From contig JAISJX010000445.1 in assembly GCA_031261145.1 (NCBI GenBank), positions 1 through 6,214 of the forward strand: 6,214 nt of DNA, read 5' to 3'. Each line of letters opens with the position of its first letter. The stretch's first letter is position 1. The position numbers were made by a program, and so were the translations under genes. This stretch comes from Tannerella sp. (lineage in GTDB: Bacteria > Bacteroidota > Bacteroidia > Bacteroidales > Tannerellaceae). Shown here in pieces: positions 1 through 6,214 of this stretch. A model generated the notes under the pieces. It was not told where the DNA came from. It saw only the letters and a program-made list of their open reading frames with translations, and made no database searches.

Positions 1-1
1 C

Positions 2-241
2 TACGGAACGATTCGCAGCGAATGGAAACAGACAGCAGGCGACTACCGGATACAAGTCTCTGTGCCTGCCAATACGACGGCAAAAATCAGCCTGCCCGCT
101 ACGGATGCGCAACAAGTGAAGACCTACGGTTTGCCGCTGTCGGCATCGGCTGACGTCAAATTTGCCGGAACGGAAAACGGTAAGTTGTGGGTCACTGTCG
201 GTTCGGGAACGTATCAGTTTGAAGTAAATAAGAACCGTTAA
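2..241 (+). CDS. C-terminal end of a GH78-type alpha-L-rhamnosidase (5' truncated)
   Basis: An open frame enters from the left edge and gives 79 residues before TAA. The text starts YGTIRSEWK, continues with DYRIQVSVPANTTAKISLP (about residues 14-32) and ends in short beta-strand-like segments (KLWVTVGSGTYQFEV). This 'G-x-I-x-S-x-W ... PANTTA-x-x-x-LP' pattern is typical of the C-terminal beta-sandwich that closes GH78 alpha-L-rhamnosidases, which remove terminal L-rhamnose by an inverting mechanism. The catalytic (alpha/alpha)6 barrel lies outside the window, so activity and substrate cannot be judged. The stop is 11 bp before the next rhamnosidase start, which suggests co-transcription. A different (alpha/alpha)6-barrel hydrolase with the same tail is possible but less likely. 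Confidence 0.85.
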   Translation, partial: YGTIRSEWKQTAGDYRIQVSVPANTTAKISLPATDAQQVKTYGLPLSASADVKFAGTENGKLWVTVGSGTYQFEVNKNR

Positions 242-252
242 AATCTAAAATT

Positions 253-2634
253 ATGATTATGAAGCGATATTTTATTCTGACAATCTTTTTTGCGTTACTT
301 GCTGTAAATGGGATGTTTGCTCAATCGGAAGCATTGCCGAATCCGGCTTTATCAACCGAAAAATGGGAGGCGAGTTGGATTACGTGCCCCCATGTTCCTT
401 TACACGAATATGGTGTGTATCATTTTCGTAAAACATTTGATTTAGAGCAACAACCGTCCTCTTTTATCATCAATATCTCGGCTGACAACCGGTACCGTTT
501 GTTTGTAAACGGACAGCCGGTCTGTTGGGGGCCTGCAAGGGGCGATGTGAACCATTGGTATTTTGAGACGGTGGACATTGCCGCTTCTCTCAAAAAAGGA
601 CAGAATGCCATAGCTGTAATAGTTTGGAATTTTGGCGATTATGCTCCCGGCGCACAGATGACGTTGAAGACCGGCCTGATTGTACAGGGTAATTCGGGCA
701 GGGAAAAGGTTGTGAACACGGATAGGTCGTGGAAGGCGCTTCGTGATGAGGCGTATTCGCCCTCGCTCGAAAACCGTCACGATGTAGGTTGCGGCGACAG
801 GGTCGATGCTTCGCTTTATCCGTGGGGCTGGGAAATGCCGGAATTTAACGATAGCGGATGGCAAACGCCCCTGATGGTCGGACGCGGCCAGCCTTACGGT
901 TCGAGCAGCGGATACGACTGGGTTTTGTGTCCCCGCGATATTCCTTTGATGGAGGAAACGCCTCAACGAATGGCAACTATCCGGCGGGCGGAAGGGATTA
1001 AAGTGCCGGAGGGCTTCCTGAAAGGAACATCGCCCTTAGTGATCCCCGCGCACCAAAAAGTATCCGTATTGATTGACCAACAATTTCTTACAACCGCTTA
1101 TCCCGAACTAATCACCGGCGGTGGACGCGGCAGCCGGATTATCTTAATGTATAGCGAAGCCATGTTTAAAGGCGGGCAAAAAGCAAACAGAAATGACATT
1201 GACGGGCGCGAGATGACAAACGCTTTTTCCGACCATTTTCTTCCCGATGGCGGCAGCAACCGGCTGTTCAGACCGTTGTGGTTCAAGACATGGCGTTACA
1301 TCCGGATGGATATCCAAACGGCCGACGAGCCGCTGACGATACATGATTTATCTGCAAAATATACAGGATACCCCTTCCGTGAAAACGCTTCGTTTGAAAG
1401 CGACCGTAAATCCATCGGGAAAATATGGGAAACAGGCTGGCGAACAGCCCGTTTGTGCGCTCATGAGACCTATTTTGATTGTCCGTACTACGAACAGTTG
1501 CAATATGTGGGAGATACACGTATTCAATCGTTAATCTCGTTGTATGTCGATGGTGATGACCGGCTTATGCGGAAAGCTATCCGTAATTTCGGATGGTCGC
1601 GTTCGTTTGAGGGCATCACCGCCAGCCGTTATCCGAGCCGTGTGCCGCAATATATTCCTCCATTTTCGCTTTATTGGGTGAATATGGTGCATGATTACTG
1701 GATGCATCGTGATGACGAAGCATTTATAAATGAGTGTATTCAGGGTGTAAAGACCGTATTGGAATGGTATGCCGGCAAAGTGGATGCGCAAACGGGGATG
1801 TTAGGCGCTACACCTCATTGGAATTTTGTCGATTGGCCGCCCGAATGGCCGTGGGACAACAATAAACCGTTAGGCGGAGTGCCTCCGGGCGGAATTACCG
1901 GCGGTTCATCCATCCTGACCTTGCAATTTGCTTATACGCTGAAAGATGCCATTGAACTTTTGAATGCGTTCGGCGAACCCGACTTGGCAAAGAAATACGC
2001 CAATCTGTATCAGTCATTGATTCAAAACACATGGAAGCAATGCTGGGACGACAGTAAACAGTTGATTTCAGATGATATAGTACGCACGAGTTACAGTCAG
2101 CACGCCAATATCATGGGGATTCTTTCCGATGCCGTACCGCAGGAAAAACAACGGGCGCTGTTTGATAAATTGGATAGCGACCCGTCGTTGATACAAGCCA
2201 CGTTCTATTACCGTTTCTATTTGTTCCGCGCCTTAAAAAAAGTCGGCTTATCCGAACGCTATGTGGATATGTTGAAACCGTGGGATAACATGATTGCCAT
2301 GGGATTAACCACATTTGCCGAAAATCCGGAGCCGACACGTTCCGATTGTCACGCCTGGAGTTCAAGTCCGAACTACGATTTGTTGGCGACCGTCTGTGGA
2401 ATCGAACCCGCCGAACCCGGTTTCAGATCCGTTAAAATAGAACCTCATATAGGTAGTTTGAAGCATGTTAAAGGTAAGGCGCCGCATCCGAAAGGAATTA
2501 TTTCCGTCGATTATACGATAGATGCCAAAGGTCGCTTGAAAGCGGAGATAACCCTGCCCGAAGGTCTTGTCGGCGTCTTTATCTGGAAAGGAAAAGAAAC
2601 AGCCTTGCATAGCGGACAACAGATTATACAGTAA
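253..2634 (+). CDS. Exported GH78-type alpha-L-rhamnosidase, compact form (793 aa)
   Basis: Predicted inverting alpha-L-rhamnosidase, probably periplasmic, removing terminal L-rhamnose from oligosaccharides. Residues 1-23 are a signal peptide (hydrophobic core about 6-18, likely cleavage in MFA|Q with no lipobox cysteine). Residues 35-130 form a beta-sandwich (YRLFVNGQPV, SLKKGQNAIAVIVW). Residues 260-375 look like the GH78 beta domain preceding the barrel (LFRPLWFKTWRYIRMDI). Residues 376-715 are the (alpha/alpha)6 catalytic barrel, and 716-793 the C-terminal beta-sandwich. The key motif DCPYYEQLQYVGD supplies D409, E414 (likely general acid) and D421. HWNFVDW (522-528) followed by GGVPPGG is another GH78 hallmark. 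E690 in TTFAE is the likely general base. The usual Arg just before the acid is Tyr here. The standalone Bac_rhamnosid_N module is absent, so it is shorter than many family members. ATG at 259 (MKRYF) is an equally plausible start. The gene ends in tandem TAA codons. Family call is firm; substrate is unknown. Confidence 0.88.
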   Translation: MIMKRYFILTIFFALLAVNGMFAQSEALPNPALSTEKWEASWITCPHVPLHEYGVYHFRKTFDLEQQPSSFIINISADNRYRLFVNGQPVCWGPARGDVNHWYFETVDIAASLKKGQNAIAVIVWNFGDYAPGAQMTLKTGLIVQGNSGREKVVNTDRSWKALRDEAYSPSLENRHDVGCGDRVDASLYPWGWEMPEFNDSGWQTPLMVGRGQPYGSSSGYDWVLCPRDIPLMEETPQRMATIRRAEGIKVPEGFLKGTSPLVIPAHQKVSVLIDQQFLTTAYPELITGGGRGSRIILMYSEAMFKGGQKANRNDIDGREMTNAFSDHFLPDGGSNRLFRPLWFKTWRYIRMDIQTADEPLTIHDLSAKYTGYPFRENASFESDRKSIGKIWETGWRTARLCAHETYFDCPYYEQLQYVGDTRIQSLISLYVDGDDRLMRKAIRNFGWSRSFEGITASRYPSRVPQYIPPFSLYWVNMVHDYWMHRDDEAFINECIQGVKTVLEWYAGKVDAQTGMLGATPHWNFVDWPPEWPWDNNKPLGGVPPGGITGGSSILTLQFAYTLKDAIELLNAFGEPDLAKKYANLYQSLIQNTWKQCWDDSKQLISDDIVRTSYSQHANIMGILSDAVPQEKQRALFDKLDSDPSLIQATFYYRFYLFRALKKVGLSERYVDMLKPWDNMIAMGLTTFAENPEPTRSDCHAWSSSPNYDLLATVCGIEPAEPGFRSVKIEPHIGSLKHVKGKAPHPKGIISVDYTIDAKGRLKAEITLPEGLVGVFIWKGKETALHSGQQIIQ

Positions 2635-2689
2635 TAAATTACAATATTTGACGGAATTAATAATTAAACAAAAATAAAAAGAAGTTATT
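2635..2689 (+). other. A/T-rich intergenic leader before the lipoprotein gene
   Basis: This 55-bp gap, the longest in the window, begins with a second in-frame TAA and is strongly A/T-rich. An A-rich run (AAACAAAAATAAAAAG) lies shortly upstream of the ATG at 2690, in keeping with Bacteroidota translation starts, which favour unstructured A-rich leaders over a Shine-Dalgarno sequence. AATATTTG at 2643-2650 resembles the Bacteroidota -7 box (TAnnTTTG) but has no partner -33 TTTG at proper spacing. There is no GC-rich hairpin with a U-tract, so read-through transcription from upstream is expected. Confidence 0.5.
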
Positions 2690-2749
2690 ATGAGCAACAA
2701 ACATTTTTTGATTTATGGCCTTGCCGTTATTCTCGGTTGGGCGTCTTGC
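2690..2749 (+). other. Lipoprotein signal peptide with atypical lipobox (C20)
   Basis: The first 20 residues have a short basic start (K4, H5), a hydrophobic core (FLIYGLAVILGW) and the ending W-A-S-C. The -1 Ser and -2 Ala before C20 fit signal peptidase II, but the -3 residue is Trp rather than the usual Leu, Val or Ile, though hydrophobic residues are close by. After the cysteine come T-S-G-E-K, a mildly acidic stretch that only weakly resembles the Bacteroidota surface-export signal. Lipidation is likely; surface exposure is uncertain. Confidence 0.7.
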
Positions 2750-5700
2750 ACATCCGGCGAGAAAACGGGAAAGGATGATATTCATACATTTGACGGGTTG
2801 AACGCACAGTTTGTGACGCCTTCCAAAGACTACGGAACGGCGCCACTCTATGTGTGGAACACGAAAATCACCCGCGAGATGATTGACCGTACCATGCGCG
2901 ACATGAAGGACAAAGGTTTCGGAGGCGTATTTATACATCCGCGTCCGGGATTGATTACGGAATACATCTCCGATGAATGGTATGACTTGTTCCGTTACAC
3001 GGTGGAAGTAGGTAAAGAACTGGATATGAACGTATGGATATATGACGAAAATTCATATCCCAGCGGATTCGCAGGGGGACACGTGCCTGCTCAAATGCCT
3101 GAAAGCTACAATCAGGGGCAAAGCCTTATCCTCCGGAAATTCAGCGTATTTCCCGATACCATACCGGATTTGTTCCTGTGTTACAAGAAGGAAAACGACG
3201 CTTTCCGCGACATCACGTCCGATTTGAAAAGCGAACTCGGTAAATCGGGCGATTATTACGGAATCAGAAAAGGATATGCCGGAAAATCACCGTGGTACGG
3301 CGGATTTTCGTATGTCGATTTACTTTATCCGGGCGTGACGCAGAAGTTTATCGAAATCACGATGGACGGATACAAGCGTCATCTCGGCGATGAATTTGGA
3401 AAAACCATTCCCGGCTGGTTCACCGACGAACCGAATATCAATCCTCCCGGCGGAATCCGCTGGACGCCCGATTTATTCGATGTTTTCAAAGCGAAATGGG
3501 GCTATGATTTGCAAGAACAGTTGCCCTCCCTGTATGAAGAAACCGGCAACTGGAAACAGGTGCGTCATAATTATACGCAAACATTGCTGCAACTGTTTAT
3601 TGACCGGTGGGCTAAGCCCTGCCATGATTATTGCGAAGCGAATAACCTCAAACTCACCGGTCATTACTGGGAACATGGCTGGCCGGACATAGCTGACGGC
3701 GGCGACAATATGGCGATGTATGCCTGGCATCAGCTTCCCGCTATCGATATGTTGTTTAATCAGTATAACGATGAATCACCTCAGGCGCAGTTTGGTAATA
3801 TACGCGCCGTAAAGGAGTTACGCAGTGTTGCCAACCAGATGGGATACAAACGGACGCTGAGCGAAACGTATGGCGGCGGCGGTTGGGAAGAATCTTTCGA
3901 GGATTTTAAACGGTTGGGCGATTGGGAATATGCCTTGGGCGTCAATTTTATGAACCAGCATTTGTCGCATTTGAGCATTGCCGGAGCGCGGAAATACGAT
4001 TATCCCCCGGTGTTCACCGACCATTCCCCGTGGTGGCCTTATTACAAAACGCTGAATTTACACTTTGCACGGCTTTCGATGGCCCTGTCCGCCGGAGAAC
4101 AGATAAACGACATCCTTATTCTGGAGCCAACCACCTCTATCTGGCTTTATTATGCTTACCGGAATAGTAACGCTACCTACATGGAAATAGGGCGAACGTT
4201 CCAGAAATTCATTACTTCGCTCGAAAAACAGCAAGTAGAGTATGATTTGGGTTCGGAAAATATCATAAAAGATAACGGAACGATAAAAAACAATAAGTTT
4301 GTTATAGGAAAACGCGCTTATTCCAAGGTGGTTATTCCGCCAATGACGGAAAATATTGACGCTCCGACCTTCGCATTGCTAAAGGAGTTTGCCCAAAACG
4401 GCGGAACGATTCTCGCTTATTCCACACCCACTTTCATGGATGGAGCGCCCAATGAAGAAGTGAAAGTATTTTTCTCCGGGAACAAGAATATTTTAATCCT
4501 GAACAATGCTTTGCCGATAGATATTGCTCCATACCGTTCTTCGGATGTTGATTTTCAGATTGCTTCAGGCACAGATTTATACCATCAACGCCGGATCATG
4601 GACGACGGACAGATTCTGTTCCTCGTCAATTCCAGCCTGACGGAATCTGCGAAAGGCAATTTACGGTTGAACGGGAAAGACGCCGTTGAATTAAAGACCA
4701 TTACGGGTGAGATGGCGGATTATCCCGAGACGGCGAAAGACAAGCAAATCCAAATCAGTTACGACCTGCCGCCTGCCGGAAGTTTGTTGTTATATGTTTT
4801 CAATAAAAAGCAATCCGGTTACTCTTTGCCTGAGCAAGTGAATTATACAACCGTCCTGTCATCGACCGGTGAGGCGGTAACGGTACAGGACGACAACGTT
4901 TTAACGATTGATTTCTGTGATTTGAAGGTCGGAAATGAGAGTTATAACGATCTCCATGTCTTTTATGCCGCAGATAAAGCCTTTAAATATCATGGTTTTA
5001 ATGACGGGAATCCATGGAATACCTCGGTTCAGTATAAAAACAGCATTGTGAGCAGGGATACGTTTACGACCGGCGGCTTCAAGGCTTCCTACAAATTCAC
5101 GGTTGGAACCGGTATTAATACGTCCGGTATGAAGGCCGTAATAGAACGTTCCACGCTTTATACAGTCACTATCAATGGTGTAACGATAAAGCCGGAACAA
5201 GGTAAATGGTGGTTAGATCGCGAGATGGATGTTTATAGCATAAGCGATTATGTGAAGAACGGCGAAAATGTCCTGTCGCTGGAAGTATCGCCCATGAAGA
5301 TTCATGCGGAAATAGAACCGGTGTATATCCTGGGGCAGTTCAAGGTGGTACCGGCGGCCAAAGGATGGACGCTCGTCGCTCCGATAGAAAACTTCTACAC
5401 AGGAAGTTGGAAGGAGCAAGGCTGGCCGTTCTATGCGAAAAGCGTTTCGTACCTGAAGGCGTACAACATTGCCGACACGCAGGCCGGATACAGCGTATTT
5501 ATTGACAAATGGGCCGGCGCTGTCTGCGAAGTCCTTGTAAATGGGCAATCTGCCGGAGTTATCGCATTTAAACCGTATTCATTGGATGTATCCAAGCTGA
5601 TCAAAAAAGGCGATAACAGCATCGAAATAAAAGTGATCGGCAGTAATAAAAACCTGTTAGGCCCGTTCCATAACCATCCGTCTCCGGGACTTGTTTCGCC

Positions 5701-5815
5701 CGGACATTTCAGGAATGTGAAAACTTATCCATCAGGAAGTGACTATGAGCAGTTTGACTATGGTATAATGAGCATGGATGATTTTGGTTTGAAAACAGGC
5801 GAAAAACATAATTAG
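2690..5815 (+). CDS. Lipoprotein glycoside hydrolase, GH106-like (putative alpha-L-rhamnosidase), 1041 aa
   Basis: A large glycoside hydrolase, most likely acting on rhamnose- or similar deoxysugar-containing glycans outside the cytoplasm. Residues 1-20 are a lipoprotein-type signal ending in GWASC, with C20 as the lipidation site. The probable TIM barrel covers about 45-455: strand-like segments FGGVFIH (77-83) and MNVWIYDEN (113-121), then PSGFAGGHV, IPGWFTDEPN with E247, and TLSETYGGGGWE with E392. E247 and E392 are the best acid/base candidates. The arrangement resembles GH106 alpha-L-rhamnosidases (long proteins, PLWxW-like opening, 'MKDKGFGGV' repeat-face motif), but identity looks low. 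Residues about 458-605 resemble the Rossmann-like domain following the barrel in GH42-type enzymes (SKVVIPPMTE, LLKEFAQNGGTILAYS). Residues about 798-868 and 933-984 look like two galactose-binding-type beta-sandwiches; the second has VNGQSAGVIAF and IKKGDNSIEIKVIG. It lies between rhamnosidase genes, which supports rhamnosidase activity without proving it. An unclassified family with other specificity is possible. Confidence 0.72.
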   Translation: MSNKHFLIYGLAVILGWASCTSGEKTGKDDIHTFDGLNAQFVTPSKDYGTAPLYVWNTKITREMIDRTMRDMKDKGFGGVFIHPRPGLITEYISDEWYDLFRYTVEVGKELDMNVWIYDENSYPSGFAGGHVPAQMPESYNQGQSLILRKFSVFPDTIPDLFLCYKKENDAFRDITSDLKSELGKSGDYYGIRKGYAGKSPWYGGFSYVDLLYPGVTQKFIEITMDGYKRHLGDEFGKTIPGWFTDEPNINPPGGIRWTPDLFDVFKAKWGYDLQEQLPSLYEETGNWKQVRHNYTQTLLQLFIDRWAKPCHDYCEANNLKLTGHYWEHGWPDIADGGDNMAMYAWHQLPAIDMLFNQYNDESPQAQFGNIRAVKELRSVANQMGYKRTLSETYGGGGWEESFEDFKRLGDWEYALGVNFMNQHLSHLSIAGARKYDYPPVFTDHSPWWPYYKTLNLHFARLSMALSAGEQINDILILEPTTSIWLYYAYRNSNATYMEIGRTFQKFITSLEKQQVEYDLGSENIIKDNGTIKNNKFVIGKRAYSKVVIPPMTENIDAPTFALLKEFAQNGGTILAYSTPTFMDGAPNEEVKVFFSGNKNILILNNALPIDIAPYRSSDVDFQIASGTDLYHQRRIMDDGQILFLVNSSLTESAKGNLRLNGKDAVELKTITGEMADYPETAKDKQIQISYDLPPAGSLLLYVFNKKQSGYSLPEQVNYTTVLSSTGEAVTVQDDNVLTIDFCDLKVGNESYNDLHVFYAADKAFKYHGFNDGNPWNTSVQYKNSIVSRDTFTTGGFKASYKFTVGTGINTSGMKAVIERSTLYTVTINGVTIKPEQGKWWLDREMDVYSISDYVKNGENVLSLEVSPMKIHAEIEPVYILGQFKVVPAAKGWTLVAPIENFYTGSWKEQGWPFYAKSVSYLKAYNIADTQAGYSVFIDKWAGAVCEVLVNGQSAGVIAFKPYSLDVSKLIKKGDNSIEIKVIGSNKNLLGPFHNHPSPGLVSPGHFRNVKTYPSGSDYEQFDYGIMSMDDFGLKTGEKHN

Positions 5816-5817
5816 TT

Positions 5818-5822
5818 GGGAG
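5818..5822 (+). promoter_or_regulatory. GGGAG purine run abutting a doubled start codon
   Basis: GGGAG directly precedes ATGATG. It is zero bases from the first ATG and three from the second, both closer than a normal Shine-Dalgarno spacing, so it does not clearly select a start. If it works as a ribosome binding site it favours the second ATG at 5826. Bacteroidota rarely depend on such sites, and the run may be incidental. Confidence 0.3.
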
Positions 5823-6214
5823 ATGATGAATAAAATAAAAGTTTTAATAGCCGCTTTTTGGGTGGGTTGGTGCGGGACTGTTTTGCAGGCGCAGGAAAGT
5901 CCCGTGCAGCTCCGTTGCGAGTATCTATCGGCTCCGATAGGCGTGGATGTCCCTAATCCGCGCTTGTCGTGGCGACTGAATGACGACCGGTATGGCGCTT
6001 TGCAGCAGGCTTACAGGGTAATCGTAGGAACAGATTCCACCGCAGTCGTTTCAGGAAAGGGCGGACTGTGGGATACCCAAAAAGTAACCTCCGACGCCAT
6101 GCTGATTACGTATGCCGGAAAATCCATCGAACCGTTTACCAAATATTACTGGAGCGTTCATGTCTGGGACAAAGACGGCGTAGAAAAAACCTCTCCCGTC
6201 GCTTCTTTTGAAAC
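5823..6214 (+). CDS. N-terminal part of an exported GH78 alpha-L-rhamnosidase (3' truncated)
   Basis: The first 130 codons of a gene that runs off the right edge. Residues 1-23 are a signal peptide (hydrophobic core about 7-21, likely cleavage LQA|Q); C17 is preceded by Trp and is not a good lipobox, so a periplasmic or secreted soluble enzyme is expected. The mature start VQLRCEYLSAPIGVDVPNPR, then LSWRL, QQAYRVIVG, LWDTQKV and TKYYWSVHVWDKDG, is the classic fibronectin-like N-terminal module of full-length GH78 alpha-L-rhamnosidases (typical pattern: 'cEyl-nPlGid-PRlSW', 'QtAYrI', 'lWDSGkv', 'YyWrVrvWD'). The catalytic barrel is not in the window. The start is 7 bp after the previous stop, which implies co-transcription and perhaps translational coupling. 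ATG at 5826 is an alternative start, giving MNKIKV. This module is lacking in the compact GH78 gene upstream, so the two are different subtypes rather than a simple duplication. Confidence 0.92.
   Translation, partial: MMNKIKVLIAAFWVGWCGTVLQAQESPVQLRCEYLSAPIGVDVPNPRLSWRLNDDRYGALQQAYRVIVGTDSTAVVSGKGGLWDTQKVTSDAMLITYAGKSIEPFTKYYWSVHVWDKDGVEKTSPVASFE

Noticed and set aside
442..966. 174-codon open frame on the minus strand inside the compact GH78 gene
   Set aside because: It is fully antisense to a well-supported gene, its translation has no recognizable domain, and its composition (many Arg, Pro, His) is that of a reverse-strand shadow.
2643..2650. AATATTTG as a Bacteroidota -7 promoter box for the lipoprotein gene
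   Set aside because: The first base departs from TAnnTTTG, and no TTTG lies about 20 bp upstream; the nearest similar tetramer, CTTG at 2604-2607, is too far away.
2652..2670. Small A/T palindrome (TTAAT-A-ATTAA type) as a terminator between the second and third genes
   Set aside because: The stem is only A/T pairs and short, with no following T-run. It is expected by chance in such an A/T-rich gap.
5213..5548. 111-codon minus-strand open frame within the lipoprotein gene
   Set aside because: It lies opposite conserved beta-sandwich coding sequence with no own leader or recognizable motif, so it is a shadow frame.
2..6214. The two partial GH78 genes at the window ends as a direct repeat of one gene
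   Set aside because: The left fragment is a C-terminus and the right an N-terminus, so they share no comparable region here; duplication cannot be tested from this window.
1..6214. Defence system, mobile element, CRISPR array or structured RNA
   Set aside because: Coding sequence fills nearly the whole window with glycan-degrading enzymes. I saw no spaced direct repeats, transposase motifs, terminal inverted repeats or tRNA-like cloverleaf, and the gaps are too short to hide them.

Overview
The window looks like part of a polysaccharide utilization locus from a Bacteroidota bacterium, most likely in the Bacteroidales. The grounds are tightly packed exported glycoside hydrolases on one strand, 'AQ'-type signal peptide ends, a lipoprotein signal on one enzyme, and A/T-rich leaders without a consistent Shine-Dalgarno sequence. 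The genus cannot be told from the sequence.

Layout, all on the plus strand: (1) the last 79 codons of a GH78-type alpha-L-rhamnosidase (2-241); (2) a complete, compact 793-residue GH78-type alpha-L-rhamnosidase with a signal peptide (253-2634); (3) a complete 1041-residue lipoprotein glycoside hydrolase resembling the GH106 alpha-L-rhamnosidase group, with a probable TIM barrel, a Rossmann-like middle domain and two C-terminal beta-sandwiches (2690-5815); (4) the first 130 codons of another exported GH78-type alpha-L-rhamnosidase with the classic N-terminal module (5823 to the window edge). The gaps are 11, 55 and 7 bp, so the four genes are probably one transcription unit. No stretch over 300 bp lacks a gene. 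I see no tRNA, rRNA, CRISPR array, insertion sequence, attachment site or convincing terminator.

Four probable rhamnose-releasing enzymes in a row imply a glycan carrying L-rhamnose in more than one linkage or context. Rhamnogalacturonan-type pectin, arabinogalactan decorations and rhamnose-containing exopolysaccharides are all possible. The transporter pair (SusC/SusD), regulator and lyases that would identify the substrate lie outside the window. The lipoprotein may act at the outer membrane, with the signal-peptidase-I enzymes finishing oligosaccharides in the periplasm; this division is inferred.

I found no clearly undescribed system. The least conventional element is the 1041-residue enzyme, whose match to GH106 is distant enough that it may belong to an unclassified or new family.
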